Shown: in pieces, positions 1 to 11,328 of the stretch
How positions within the stretch are numbered: the stretch's first letter is position 1
How the letters are laid out: every line of letters begins with the position of its first letter
Assembly: GCF_026891975.1 (NCBI RefSeq)
Contig: NZ_JAPTGB010000004.1
Span: forward strand, 1-64,000
Direction: 5' to 3'
Origin: Methanocorpusculum petauri
GTDB lineage: Archaea > Halobacteriota > Methanomicrobia > Methanomicrobiales > Methanocorpusculaceae
Length of the DNA stretch: 64,000 nt
The notes under the pieces: model-generated
What the model was told of the DNA's origin: nothing
The model's database searches: none
Seen by the model: the letters and a program-made list of their open reading frames with translations, nothing else
Translations under genes and position numbers: made by a program

Positions 1-265
1 ACAAAACCATGCGCCGAAGACCTCCGAAAACATCGCCGCAGGTGGGTAGCCTGCATAAAACCACACGTCGAAGATACCAGAAAATAAAGACAGGGCACAC
101 TTGATCAGATTTCACAGGCAAGTCTGGAATCTTGTGTCAAATCTGTTACAGCCATATGTATTTATGTCATGAAATGAATCCTACTTAAAGAGGATTCAAT
201 CGTCAGTTTTTCTTCACTGCTTTTGCGGTAAAGTGTTCGATTGGATTTTTGGAGGATATGTTCTG

Positions 266-1303
266 ATGGAGTATTGTCTGTGGCTGCGTGGTACGTCCGG
301 CACGAAGAATGGATTGAGGATACAGAACGCGGCGATCAAAAGCCGGAAGACGGCAGTGCCCGCGGGTGATGACGGGGTTGCGCCGGTCATTGCCGTTGCG
401 GTGCTGATTGGTATGGTTGTGGTGGCGGGGGCCATCATCGGCTTTGCCATGTTTGCGGCGATGGAGGATGCGGCGGGGACGCTGCCGGATGTGCGGTTTC
501 AGGCGTCGGCAGACGGGGTGAGCCTGTATCATGCGGGCGGGGATGCGCTGCCGCTGAAGAGTCTGGTGTTTTATAATACAGAGACGAAAGAGAATGTATC
601 TGTACAGCTGACAAAGTGCGGTAGTGCTGATTCGGCAACTCCTAAAGAGTGGGATGTGTGGGAGACAGGGGATAAGATTCGGTTTGGTGAGGAGGGGGTG
701 CTCGGCGTTCTGTCGATTGTCTGTATGGACAGCCGGAACCGCCCGGCCCTGCTGTGGATGGGATCACGTGCGATGGCGCTGCCGGTCGGGGATATGGTGC
801 CGGATGTGTGGGGGGAGACGAGCGACGGGGGAGAGACAGAGACAATACCCCTTCCTAAATTTCCGGGAGAGGATACAGGAGATATTATCAAATACATTCA
901 TACTAATAGCGAGCAACAAGGAGTTCACTTGGGTGACTTACAACTTATCGAAAATGATAAATTCATCGTGAAGCCCGTATATACGATTCCGTCAAGTGAT
1001 AGCGCTCAGATTAAAGCATCCATTAAACCTCAGAAAACTAATCAGGGTCATGGTAATGATGAGGGACATCCATATACGACCATCAACGTAACCATTTACG
1101 CGCTTAAGGATGGAAAATATATCAGGATAGCGTCTTTTATAGCGACGGATTCTCAGGGTTCAGATGCTGTAGTCGTAAACGTACCGCTTGAAAAAATGAG
1201 ACAAGGAACTATCTGCTATGTAACAATCGAACGAGGAAAGAATGCTACATATATTGATAATCGCCAAACGATTGTAGTGGAAATAAAAAGAAATGATGGA
1301 TAA
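266..1303 (+). CDS. archaeal type IV pilin-like secreted/surface protein
   Basis: The protein has 345 residues. The conserved part lies near the N-terminus: a charged stretch with an Asp-Asp-Gly-Val-Ala-Pro-Val motif (about residues 35-41), then one hydrophobic helix (about 38-65). This is the pattern of the archaeal Pilin_N (DUF1628) domain, whose members are processed by a prepilin peptidase and anchored or assembled through that helix. The rest is a soluble, probably extracellular domain I do not recognise. A GTG 33 bases upstream also opens the frame, but the ATG at 266 follows a GGAGG (251-255) and is preferred. GC falls in the second half (from about 870), which could mark a recombined or fast-evolving outer domain. 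Family call fairly sure; function (adhesin, pilus subunit or other surface protein) unknown. Confidence 0.7.
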   Translation: MEYCLWLRGTSGTKNGLRIQNAAIKSRKTAVPAGDDGVAPVIAVAVLIGMVVVAGAIIGFAMFAAMEDAAGTLPDVRFQASADGVSLYHAGGDALPLKSLVFYNTETKENVSVQLTKCGSADSATPKEWDVWETGDKIRFGEEGVLGVLSIVCMDSRNRPALLWMGSRAMALPVGDMVPDVWGETSDGGETETIPLPKFPGEDTGDIIKYIHTNSEQQGVHLGDLQLIENDKFIVKPVYTIPSSDSAQIKASIKPQKTNQGHGNDEGHPYTTINVTIYALKDGKYIRIASFIATDSQGSDAVVVNVPLEKMRQGTICYVTIERGKNATYIDNRQTIVVEIKRNDG

Positions 1304-1532
1304 GTGGTGCATGGGTTTTTTCGGACAAAAAAACATCACACAAATTTATTTAATGAAGAGCAGGAAAACATCACGACCGAATCCAGAACAATAACGCTCG
1401 ATAAAAATACGCTGCAAAAACTGATATTCGTGAAGGACGCGGATACACTGTACGTGAAGTTCGCCGGATTATTGACGCAATGGATGAGTGAATCTGCATT
1501 TGTATGCAATTTTTTCTCCCCTGAGTCTGGGT

Positions 1533-1638
1533 ATTTTCCTCATAAAATCTAAACGTGTTCATAAAGTGTGACTGGCTTCATCTTTTGGAATAGATTTCTC
1601 TGGGCTCTTCGGTATGTGGCTTTACTTGGAATAACCAC
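1533..1638. repeat. direct repeat, copy 1
   Basis: About 105 bases, starting TTTTCCTCATAAAATC and ending GGAATAACCAC, recur almost unchanged at 1782-1884; a 2-base difference and a few substitutions separate them. No convincing gene lies in it. It belongs to a composite non-coding element between the pilin gene and the folate gene. Confidence 0.9.
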
Positions 1639-1706
1639 GGAAAACACTGAACAGACGGAATTCCACTGAAAAAAACACGGAATACCGCTGCGTCGCGGCT
1701 TACGGA
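1635..1706 (+). repeat. long inverted repeat, left arm
   Basis: Positions 1635-1688 are, by eye, a perfect reverse complement of 2021-2074, about 54 bases. Looser pairing extends to 1706 / 2009. The arm contains CCACGGAAAACACTG and CACGGAATACCGC words. The two arms enclose about 330 bases, including the second direct-repeat copy. Confidence 0.85.
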
Positions 1707-1781
1707 ATACACGGAAAGAATCTGTGTATTAATTGAGTGGAGATACCCGCACCTTTACTTTTTCCGTGATATTTTCTTCAT

Positions 1782-1884
1782 TTTTCCTCATAAAATCTAA
1801 ACGTGTTCATAATGTGTGACTGGCTTCATCTTTTGGAATAGATTTCTCTGGGCTTCGGTATGTGGCTTTACTTGGAATAACCAC
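1782..1884. repeat. direct repeat, copy 2
   Basis: Second copy of the 1533-1638 segment. Both copies run into stretches rich in CCACGGAA / CACGGAATAC words. The arrangement suggests a tandem duplication inside a repetitive non-coding element. Confidence 0.9.
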
Positions 1885-2008
1885 TGAATACACGGAAGGA
1901 AGAAAATATCACGGAATACCGCCGCTCGCAGCTTACGGAATCTCACGGAAAGAATCTGTACATTGGGATATGATCAGAGATACAGACTTCCTTAATCTTT
2001 CAGTGTTT

Positions 2009-2074
2009 TCCGTAAGCGAAGCGGTATTCCGTGTTTTTTTCAGTGGAATTCCGTCTGTTCAGTGTTTTCCGTGG
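2009..2074 (-). repeat. long inverted repeat, right arm
   Basis: Reverse complement of 1635-1706, ending about 115 bases before the start of the folate gene at 2189. A transcript across 1635-2074 could form a very long hairpin. No transposase gene or target-site duplication was seen. Confidence 0.85.
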
Positions 2075-2188
2075 TTCCCTCAAACAAAACCAAAGTCAAA
2101 ATCACTCTGCACCCTCTCAAACCGAGACCTCCCCCCTTTTTTCATCCCCACCCGAATCTTTATCCCTCTCCACGTAAACTATTCATCT

Positions 2189-2767
2189 ATGCCCGACAAA
2201 GCCGAGATACGGAACCGGCTCAAATCCGTTCGCGACGCTTTGACCCTCGAAGAGCGCCGCGAAAAAAGCTACCATATCACCATACACCTCAAAAAATTTC
2301 TCCAGCCCTACCAGACGGTCTTCGCCTACGTTGCCAAAGACCCCGAAGTCGAATCGCTCGTCATCATTAACTGCCTCCTGGAAGAAGGAAAAACCGTCAT
2401 CGTTCCCATCATCCAGACCGACACAAAAACACTCCGGCTCTCCTACCTGAAAAATATCGCCGATCTCGAACCCGGAACCTTCCATGTCCCTGAACCGCTC
2501 ACCACAGAAATTCCTGCAGACGCCAAAGAGATCGAAATAGCATTAATGCCCCTCGTCGGATTCGATCGGAGCGGCAACCGGCTCGGATACGGCGCAGGAT
2601 ACTACGACCGGTTCTTCGAAACCTATCCGGACATTCCCCGCATCGGTCTTGCCTACGCATGCCAGGAAGCTCCCGCGATTCCTGCCGATCCCTTCGACCG
2701 GAAAATGGACTGGGTTGTCACCGAAAACGGATGTATCACCTGCAATCCTGCGCGCCCCATACTTTGA
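2189..2767 (+). CDS. 5-formyltetrahydrofolate cyclo-ligase family protein
   Basis: The protein has 192 residues, normal for the family. These enzymes convert 5-formyl-tetrahydrofolate to 5,10-methenyl-tetrahydrofolate with ATP. Seen here are the family signature near the C-terminus, Gly-Tyr-Gly-Ala-Gly-Tyr-Tyr-Asp-Arg (about residue 136 onward), an N-terminal basic region (EERREKSYHI) and the KDPEVES segment. The frame is open further upstream, to 1862, but that part lies in the non-coding repeat element, so the ATG at 2189, which begins the conserved sequence, is chosen. Methanogens use mainly methanopterin, so the true substrate may be a pterin relative; family call firm, substrate uncertain. 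Confidence 0.85.
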   Translation: MPDKAEIRNRLKSVRDALTLEERREKSYHITIHLKKFLQPYQTVFAYVAKDPEVESLVIINCLLEEGKTVIVPIIQTDTKTLRLSYLKNIADLEPGTFHVPEPLTTEIPADAKEIEIALMPLVGFDRSGNRLGYGAGYYDRFFETYPDIPRIGLAYACQEAPAIPADPFDRKMDWVVTENGCITCNPARPIL

Positions 2768-2821
2768 CGTATTGTGGTTCTATAAATCTCTTTTTAGTCG
2801 CCGCAATTTTTTGCCCGCACA

Positions 2822-2836
2822 AATATTTTAAATACT
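2822..2836 (+). promoter_or_regulatory. possible TATA/BRE promoter of cdc48
   Basis: An AT-rich block (TATTTTAAATAC) about 50-60 bases before the cdc48 start resembles an archaeal TATA box. An AGGTGAT ribosome site lies at 2871-2877, 6 bases before the ATG. Assignment is by position and composition only. Confidence 0.4.
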
Positions 2837-2853
2837 ACATAATGCTTACGTAG

Positions 2854-5331
<2,478 letters not shown>

Positions 5332-5374
5332 GAGCGGGACACTGTCCCCTCCGGTTTTTGGAAGTGATAGAAAT

Positions 5375-5788
5375 ATGCCGGAGTCATCGGATGATGCCTA
5401 CAAGGATCTGATGGATATTATCCACCAGATCATTACTGCTCATGTTTCCGGCGATGGCGAGGAGAAACTCCCGCCGATCATGGGAGTGAAGTTTGTCTTA
5501 AACGGGGGTACGATTCATCTGGCCCCCGTCAATCCTCAGCCGAAGACGATTCCCCTGGAGGTTTTTGAGGATGCGGGAACAATTATTATTCAGACGGAAC
5601 TTCCGCCGGAGTGTCCGGATGATTTCTTTATCGCATATCAGGACGGGAAACTGCAGTTGAATGCCGGTGCCCGCCGTGAGTACTCGGCGGTAATTCCGGT
5701 GGCGGAGATCGATCCGTCCTTAACGGAGACGCATCTGCACAACGGGGTGCTTGAGGTCATCTGCTTTAAGAAAAATATGGATGAGTAA
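5375..5788 (+). CDS. small heat-shock (Hsp20/alpha-crystallin-like) protein
   Basis: The protein has 137 residues. The C-terminal two thirds read as an Hsp20/CS-type beta-sandwich: a hydrophobic strand near residue 75 (TIIIQTELP), the segment VIPVAEIDPSLTETHL (about 108-123) and the closing Asn-Gly-Val-Leu-Glu-Val strand, the usual alpha-crystallin core ending. The N-terminal arm is short and acidic, and no clear C-terminal I-x-I anchor is visible, so large-oligomer formation is uncertain. It follows cdc48 in the same direction with a 43-base gap, and likely holds or delivers unfolded protein. The fold is well supported; a role as Cdc48 partner is inferred only from position. Confidence 0.65.
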   Translation: MPESSDDAYKDLMDIIHQIITAHVSGDGEEKLPPIMGVKFVLNGGTIHLAPVNPQPKTIPLEVFEDAGTIIIQTELPPECPDDFFIAYQDGKLQLNAGARREYSAVIPVAEIDPSLTETHLHNGVLEVICFKKNMDE

Positions 5789-5802
5789 TTGTTTGTGGAG
5801 GT

Positions 5803-7206
5803 TTACTCCGCAATATCTTTTCTTTCAATGAGATACAGTTCCGGACTTTGTTTTGCCAGCTCTCTGAGACGCACGTCAAAGCCGGTCGCAGAGAAAAGTC
5901 CATACACAATTTCATAGCCGGCAAGTTCGGGCGCCTGACATTTTCTCTGTAAATCAGCATACACACTCATGTCCACGACCCTGTCTCCGGAATAAAATTT
6001 GCATTCTCCGGCAAACAATTTTTTTCCGGAGTGATCGATTGCAACAACATCGATCTCCACGTCGCCGCGTCCCCAGAAGGAGCCGACCCGCGACGGCTCG
6101 AAGGGAATTTTTCCGCTGCTGCATCCATTCCAGAAAAGTTCGCGGCAGATGTCTTCATAGACGAAGCTGACAAACCGGTCGATGTAGTGCGGTCTGATAC
6201 GTTCAAGAACTGCATCGCTCTTCCCGATTTCCAGTTCACTTTTGTTGGGGGAGACGAACAAAAACCAGAATCGGAGGAAGCTGTCCTGAATGTGATATCT
6301 TCCTTTTTTGCTGTGTTCGGGCGCGGGTTCCGTTACCGGAACACGGCGTTCGATGAGATGGAGGTCTATTAAGGTGGTGAGGTAAGGAACAAGTGTGGTG
6401 GTTTTCATCTCAAGAGCTGCGGCAAGTTCGGAGAGTCGTGTCTTTCCGGCGGCGATGGCTTTGAGGATGGAGAAATAGGTGGTTGGTCCGTTCACTTCTT
6501 TTTCGAGGAGGAAGATCGGTTCTTCGTAGAGGTAGCCGTTTTTGTTGAGAATGTGTTGTTTGATGTTGGTGAAGATGTCCGCGTCGTTGTCGAAGAACTC
6601 CAGATATTTGGGAACGCCTCCGGTGATGGCATAGAGGCTGACGAGTTCTGCGAAAGATCTGTCGGTATAGTATGCGGACAGTTCTGTGAAGGTGAGTGGT
6701 TGCAGGCGTATCTGGGCGGTTCTTCTTCCATAGAGCGGGCTAACGTACGAGAGAGCATGAGTTTTCATCATGCTGATGTATGATCCGCAGAGGATGACCA
6801 TGATGTTGTGTTTGGAGAGTGTTTCATCCCAGGCTTTCTGAAGGAGGGAGGGAAATGCCGGATTGATCTCAGCGAGGTACTGGAATTCATCGATGATGAG
6901 AATTTTTTTCTGATCCGAATTGTGTTCGGCAAAGAGAGTGAAGAGTGTTATCCAGTCGTTGATTGCGCCACTTTGCAGGTACTCTTTGCGGGTGAATGCG
7001 GCAAGCTGCTGCTGGAAGTTCTGCATGTTCTGCGTTTCCCGTTCTTCGGTTGCGAGGTAGTAAAGTGCCGGTTTGTTTTTGATGAACTCGGTGATGAGGG
7101 TTGTTTTGCCGACGCGACGACGACCGTAGATGACGACGAAACCTGCGTTTCTCCGGTAATTTTCCTCAAGTGTTGCGAGTTCCTGTGTTCTGCCAATAAA
7201 GTTCAT
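5803..7206 (-). CDS. archaeal ATPase with C-terminal DUF234 (PF01637 family)
   Basis: The protein has about 467 residues from the ATG at 7206 (MNFIGRTQEL); an alternative start 10 residues upstream adds only a poorly conserved stretch. It has a P-loop near the N-terminus (YGRRRVGKTTL) and a Walker B-like IIDEFQYL. A winged-helix segment follows in the middle (LAAALEMKTTTLVPYLTTL). The C-terminal nuclease-like DUF234 region contains EIDVVAID and GECKFY, typical of PD-(D/E)XK folds. Members are numerous in archaea and often linked to mobile DNA or defence, but their function is not established. It is convergent with the Hsp20-like gene (14-base gap), and its upstream region is strongly AT-rich (7207-7265). 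Confidence 0.85.
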   Translation of the reverse strand: MNFIGRTQELATLEENYRRNAGFVVIYGRRRVGKTTLITEFIKNKPALYYLATEERETQNMQNFQQQLAAFTRKEYLQSGAINDWITLFTLFAEHNSDQKKILIIDEFQYLAEINPAFPSLLQKAWDETLSKHNIMVILCGSYISMMKTHALSYVSPLYGRRTAQIRLQPLTFTELSAYYTDRSFAELVSLYAITGGVPKYLEFFDNDADIFTNIKQHILNKNGYLYEEPIFLLEKEVNGPTTYFSILKAIAAGKTRLSELAAALEMKTTTLVPYLTTLIDLHLIERRVPVTEPAPEHSKKGRYHIQDSFLRFWFLFVSPNKSELEIGKSDAVLERIRPHYIDRFVSFVYEDICRELFWNGCSSGKIPFEPSRVGSFWGRGDVEIDVVAIDHSGKKLFAGECKFYSGDRVVDMSVYADLQRKCQAPELAGYEIVYGLFSATGFDVRLRELAKQSPELYLIERKDIAE

Positions 7207-7308
7207 ATTTTTGAAAATGATTATTGAAATAATCATTATTTAAATTATCATTATTGAAATAATAATATTTGGGTGGGGACAGAGGTACGTGATGGGAACC
7301 TCAGCGGT

Positions 7309-7572
7309 TTTAGCAAGGCATGGGGAAGGGGTATTGAAACGATACAGGAGCCTGCTATTCATGGAAGAAGTACAGTCTGAAACAGGACCATAATCTCATA
7401 TCTCAAAACATACGAGACGATTACTACTGCTTCCGCTGCTAAGTTATTGGATGTACAGGACAAAACAGCACAGCGGCTCCTCACCAAGGCAGAAAAACTT
7501 CGGCTTTTATCGGGTGAAGGAAAAACGAAGGATAAAATTTATCGAAAAGCGGCAATGCCACCGCGAAAATAA
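7309..7572 (+). pseudogene. decayed C-terminal remnant of an AlbA_2/RecG-like ATP-binding protein
   Basis: Reading in one frame gives a TrpGlyArgGlyIleGlu-Thr-Ile stretch (from about 7321), typical of the C-terminal ATPase region of RecG-related / AlbA_2 proteins, then an in-frame TGA at about 7378. The same frame resumes as a helix-turn-helix tail (about 7414-7569: ITTASAAKLLDVQDKTAQRL and onward), ending at the TAA at 7570. The start, the middle and most of the domain are missing, so it is a dead fragment. It fills most of an otherwise gene-free 470-base gap; I see nothing in the rest of the gap beyond AT-rich upstream sequence of the two flanking minus-strand genes. Confidence 0.5.
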
Positions 7573-7677
7573 TTTTTTCTGTTCATGAGATCTGTCAGAC
7601 CCGAGTTTGTTATACTATTAAATTTCTATCTTTCTGTGATCGATCAATCCTGATATTTTCTAAAATAGGAGAGGATA

Positions 7678-8025
7678 TTATTCGTCCTTCGGCAGCATCC
7701 GCAGAAGAGTGTTGATGGTTTTCTGGAGTTCGGAGATGATTTCCCGTTTTGCCGCAGCTTCTTCTTCGTACTGGGCGGTTATTTTTGCGAGTGAGTCACG
7801 AACTTCGGCGAGTTCTGTTTCCATTCGGGTCAGGCGGTTGAGATATTCTGCATCGGTGGTGATGTTGCCTTCGACGCTTATCCAGTACTTCAGCGCCCGA
7901 ACGATCACTGCGGTGCGATCGGTTCCCTCTTTTTCTTTGAGCTGATCGAGTTCTTTGATCATGGCTGCCGGGAGGCGAAGGCTGATCTGCTCCGGTTTTA
8001 CCGTATTTCTGACACCCCGCGTCAT
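7678..8025 (-). CDS. ribbon-helix-helix DNA-binding protein with coiled coil
   Basis: The protein has about 115 residues from the ATG at 8025. Residues about 10-45 (KPEQISLRLPAAMIKELDQL and onward) fit a CopG/MetJ-type ribbon-helix-helix: a beta strand that contacts DNA, then two helices ending in AVIVRALKYWI. The remainder (about 60-115) is a heptad-rich coiled coil (LTRMETELAEVRDSLAKI). Such proteins are dimeric repressors, often plasmid partition factors or antitoxins; no toxin gene is adjacent, so an orphan regulator is most likely. The frame is open 14 residues further upstream, but that part contains the probable TATA-like sequence (8029-8034). Confidence 0.7.
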   Translation of the reverse strand: MTRGVRNTVKPEQISLRLPAAMIKELDQLKEKEGTDRTAVIVRALKYWISVEGNITTDAEYLNRLTRMETELAEVRDSLAKITAQYEEEAAAKREIISELQKTINTLLRMLPKDE

Positions 8026-8188
8026 GCAAATATATGGTAGATGCGAGGCAGAGATTAGCCTTGGCAAACCGATATCTATTTAGTGAATCCCATGACATTT
8101 CTATTTGAAAACCATATGATATCTTATTGTGGGTGAATGGATGGATAAATGGGGTGCAGTGAATACCAAACTTACGAAGGAGGGCGAC

Positions 8189-9196
8189 GTGCCGCGATCA
8201 ACTGTTGTGGTCTGCATTCTTGCCGGAGTGCTGATTGCAGGAGGGTTGTTTGTTGCGGGAATGTATGCAGCTGAGCCGGTAATCGATGAATATTTGAATG
8301 AAACCAAAGGTATCATTCATCTCTACGACTTTTATGATCTGAATATCGGAGAAGATCAGACCGCGGTGTACTTTATTGGAAGCAGTATTATCGGCGCTTC
8401 CATCTATCCGCCGTATATCAATCAGAATCTGTCGAACAACGATTACAATATTACAACCTATAATCTCTATATTAGTAGTGATACACCGCGGAGAAGATCT
8501 ATTGAGTTACAAAATATCATTGCCTCAGCACCATCTCTGATAATATATGGTGTGACGTATAGAAGTGTAACTGATAGAGCCGAATGGCCGGATGAACAGA
8601 TAGTACTGGTACACAGCAGACTGAAAATTCTAAATGACTCATTGCAACTGTATTCCCAAAAAGAGCGAAATGATCTCAAAATAAAACCAACTATATACTA
8701 TAAAAAGAAATTTATTCCAAATGCTGTTTCATACACCCCCGTAGTTCATGACCCCACATTTGATTATCTGAATGATCCTAATGGACTCATATCAAGACGC
8801 TACTATGATACTACAAAAAAACCAGAACAAATCCTCAAAGAAGCAAATAATCCCAAGGATCCCTGGCGCCCTATCGTCACCAATGAATCAACACGCTATA
8901 AACAGGCATTGATCTACAACGTTCAGACGTTGCAGAATGCAGGCATTCCGGTTGTCCTGATCAACATGCCGCTTCACCCGTTAACTTCTGAAAAGATCAC
9001 TGATGAATCCCGTCAAAACTTCTATGATCTGCTGAACGAAACAGGAGCAAAATGGTATGACATGGAGTTTGGATGTGGTGATGAATGTTTCATTGACAGT
9101 CATCACATGACATTTTACGGTGCCACACAGTTTGCCCCCCGTATGGCCGAACTCATAATCTCGGAGGTGAAATCCGGTGCTGTTCACTACGCCTGA
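8189..9196 (+). CDS. membrane-anchored SGNH-like (AlgX/DltD-like) protein, MBOAT partner
   Basis: A single N-terminal membrane helix (VVVCILAGVLIAGGLFVAGM) precedes a large extracellular domain of about 310 residues. A GxS-type block (YFIGSSIIGAS) and a C-terminal DSHHMTFYGA block fit the SGNH/AlgX-J fold that accepts or transfers acyl groups outside the cell; catalytic roles are inferred. The GTG at 8189 follows an AAGGAGGG and is chosen; a GTG at 8129 or ATG at 8141 would add 16-20 residues but lack a ribosome site. Codons in the middle (8400-8880) are more AT-rich than at the ends. It overlaps the MBOAT gene by 20 bases. Family placement moderate. Confidence 0.65.
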   Translation: MPRSTVVVCILAGVLIAGGLFVAGMYAAEPVIDEYLNETKGIIHLYDFYDLNIGEDQTAVYFIGSSIIGASIYPPYINQNLSNNDYNITTYNLYISSDTPRRRSIELQNIIASAPSLIIYGVTYRSVTDRAEWPDEQIVLVHSRLKILNDSLQLYSQKERNDLKIKPTIYYKKKFIPNAVSYTPVVHDPTFDYLNDPNGLISRRYYDTTKKPEQILKEANNPKDPWRPIVTNESTRYKQALIYNVQTLQNAGIPVVLINMPLHPLTSEKITDESRQNFYDLLNETGAKWYDMEFGCGDECFIDSHHMTFYGATQFAPRMAELIISEVKSGAVHYA

Positions 9197-10631
9197 GTAC
9201 CTCATCTTCTTTGCCATCGTCCTCATCGCAACCGAACTGCTCCGCCGAAAACTTTGGCAGCACTGTCTGCTCCTCGCAGCAAGCTACTACTTCTACTGGT
9301 GTTCCGGTTCCATCCACATTCTGCTGCTGGTCTTCGTCACGCTCGCCTCCTTCTTCTGCGGCGCAAAAATCTTTGCAGCAGATACCAAGCGACGAAAAAA
9401 ATTCTGGCTTGCCCTTGGCACACTCATTCCGATTCTCATCCTCGGCTGGTTCAAGTACATCGACTTCGGCATTGCATCGATCAACTCCCTGTTGGGTGCA
9501 GCCGGCATTGCCGTCTCCCTTCCTCTCTTACAGGTACTCCTGCCGGTCGGAATCTCCTTCTTCACCTTCCAGGCACTCAGCTACATCTTTGACATCTACT
9601 TAGGCAAACTCGAACCCGAACCGCATCTCCACAAATACGCACTCTTCATCGCCTTCTTCCCGGCCCTCGTTGCGGGTCCCATCGTCCGGGCAAGCGAATT
9701 TCTCCCGCAGCTGCGGGAAAAAATTCACATCAGCGGTGACAACCTGAAAGTCGGCGTAACCCTCATCATCTGGGGACTGTTCAAAAAGATGGTCATCGCC
9801 GACAACCTCGGAAGCCGGGTTGACTTTGTCTTCTCCTCGCCGGAGACCGCAACCTCAGTATGGATCATTCTCGGCACCATCCTTTTCGGCATCCAGATTT
9901 ACTGCGACTTCTCCGGTTACGCCCACATCGCTATCGGCTGCGCCCGTTGTCTCGGATTCAGAATCCCGGAAAACTTCAACCTCCCCTACCTCGCCGCAAA
10001 CATCCAGATATTCTGGAGAAAATGGCACATGACCCTCTCGCGTTTCATCCGCGACTACGTCTACATTCCGCTCGGCGGCAACCGCAAAGGCCACGTCCGG
10101 ACCTACGCAAACCTCCTCGCCTCCATGGTAATCTGCGGTCTCTGGCACGGAGCCGCATGGACCTTTGTCCTCTGGGGAGGCTATCACGGCGTACTCCTCC
10201 TTCTCCACCGCTACTTCATCGGTGAAAAAAAGATCGGAGCAGCAAGCATCCTCCTCGCATCCAACACCGGACTCCTGCTGAAAATTCTCATCACCCAGGC
10301 GCTCGTCTTCTTCGGCTGGATGATCTTCCGGGCGAACAGCTTCGACGATCTCCTCAGCTGCATCCAGAAGATCATCTTCTTCGACTTCCAGTTCTCCACC
10401 TTCACCAGACTTGCCGTTCTTGGCGGTGCAGGACTGATCCTTCTCGCGTTTGTTGTCATGAGCAGCAAACGCCTTGCGGCATTTGCCAAAGCCGCAGCAG
10501 TCTATGACTACCTCGCGTTCTGTGCACGGCTGCGGCCGTTCTACTGGACACTTTACCTCGCCGTCCTCGGCTTTGCCATCCTGCTCCTCTCTCCTCCGGA
10601 AACCCCGGAGTTCATCTACTTCGCATTCTAA
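9177..10631 (+). CDS. MBOAT family O-acyltransferase (AlgI/DltB-like)
   Basis: The protein has 484 residues with about ten membrane helices. The hallmark is present: W-R-K-W-H-M-T-L-S-R-F followed by DYVYIPLGG, and the catalytic His in GLWHGAAW at H324. AlgI and DltB move acyl groups across the membrane onto polysaccharide or teichoic acid. Here the acceptor is probably a cell-surface glycan or glycoprotein. The GTG start lies inside the 3' end of the upstream gene, with GGAGGTGA at 9162-9169. The two genes form an operon, and the upstream SGNH-like protein is probably the extracytoplasmic transferase. Family call secure, substrate unknown. Confidence 0.9.
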   Translation: MLFTTPEYLIFFAIVLIATELLRRKLWQHCLLLAASYYFYWCSGSIHILLLVFVTLASFFCGAKIFAADTKRRKKFWLALGTLIPILILGWFKYIDFGIASINSLLGAAGIAVSLPLLQVLLPVGISFFTFQALSYIFDIYLGKLEPEPHLHKYALFIAFFPALVAGPIVRASEFLPQLREKIHISGDNLKVGVTLIIWGLFKKMVIADNLGSRVDFVFSSPETATSVWIILGTILFGIQIYCDFSGYAHIAIGCARCLGFRIPENFNLPYLAANIQIFWRKWHMTLSRFIRDYVYIPLGGNRKGHVRTYANLLASMVICGLWHGAAWTFVLWGGYHGVLLLLHRYFIGEKKIGAASILLASNTGLLLKILITQALVFFGWMIFRANSFDDLLSCIQKIIFFDFQFSTFTRLAVLGGAGLILLAFVVMSSKRLAAFAKAAAVYDYLAFCARLRPFYWTLYLAVLGFAILLLSPPETPEFIYFAF

Positions 10632-10661
10632 ATGCAGGAACCAAAACACAGCTCACCGAAA

Positions 10662-11328
10662 TTATTCTACGCCAGCCTCAGGGAACGTGATCAAAACATC
10701 CCGGTCCAAAAGAGGCCGGACAACATATCTGAAAACCCATTGATACACTTCCTCATCCATCAGCTCCCGATTCACCATCACACACTCCGGTTTTGGAACA
10801 GTCTCTCCTCCCTTCTGAAACACCAGCAAAGGCTCACATCCATCATACGAATTATCATAAACCAGTGCCTCATCAGCGGAAAGAATCATCTCCGGAAGAA
10901 AACCTACCGAACGTTCATACCTGCTTCTGATCTTCTCCTCCGGCACGGCATGTCCTCCTGCCTCAACACGATTTTGTACCCTGGCAACATTAATCTCAGG
11001 ACTCTTCGTCATCACATAAACCAAACGGATACGATTATCCAGCAGCTTTCGCCCGATCCATAAACACCAGTCTGCTTTCATGGGAAAAAACAGTCTCCCA
11101 GGCAAAACAAACATCAGATGACAACATTTCCTCAAGCTGGCGTTCCGTCTCTTCCCATGCCAGACGTGACCGTGTCACCCCGTCCGGCATCATCGCGATC
11201 TCCGGATTGGACTTCGCACAGTAGTCCGCATTAATATACACACAATCCGGGTATGCCGCAAGAACCTGGGAAATTACAGTAGATTTTCCCGAACCATTCG
11301 GGCCTGCAAAAAGAAAAAGAGTAGTCAT
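10662..11328 (-). pseudogene. zeta-toxin-like P-loop kinase, broken by a frameshift
   Basis: The N-terminal frame (11328 down to about 11038) encodes a P-loop FAGPNGSGKST, then YINADYCAKSNPEI and WETVFSHESRLVF, and stops at TAA just after AKAAG. One extra base there (about 11037) moves the coding sequence to a second frame: it continues as RIRLVYVMTKSPEINVARV, EAGGHAVPEEKIRSRYERS and the rest, to 10662. Together these make one zeta-toxin/AAA-33-like protein of about 220 residues. Family members phosphorylate UDP-sugars or related substrates. Unless a sequence error, it is inactive. It overlaps the small upstream gene by 4 bases. Confidence 0.75.

Noticed and set aside
1304-1552. 82-codon frame starting GTG directly after the pilin stop
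   Set aside because: No ribosome site, no recognised domain, and its end lies inside the repeat element.
10632-11063. 143-codon plus-strand frame after the MBOAT gene
   Set aside because: It runs antisense to the zeta-toxin-like coding sequence, which has clear motifs on the other strand.
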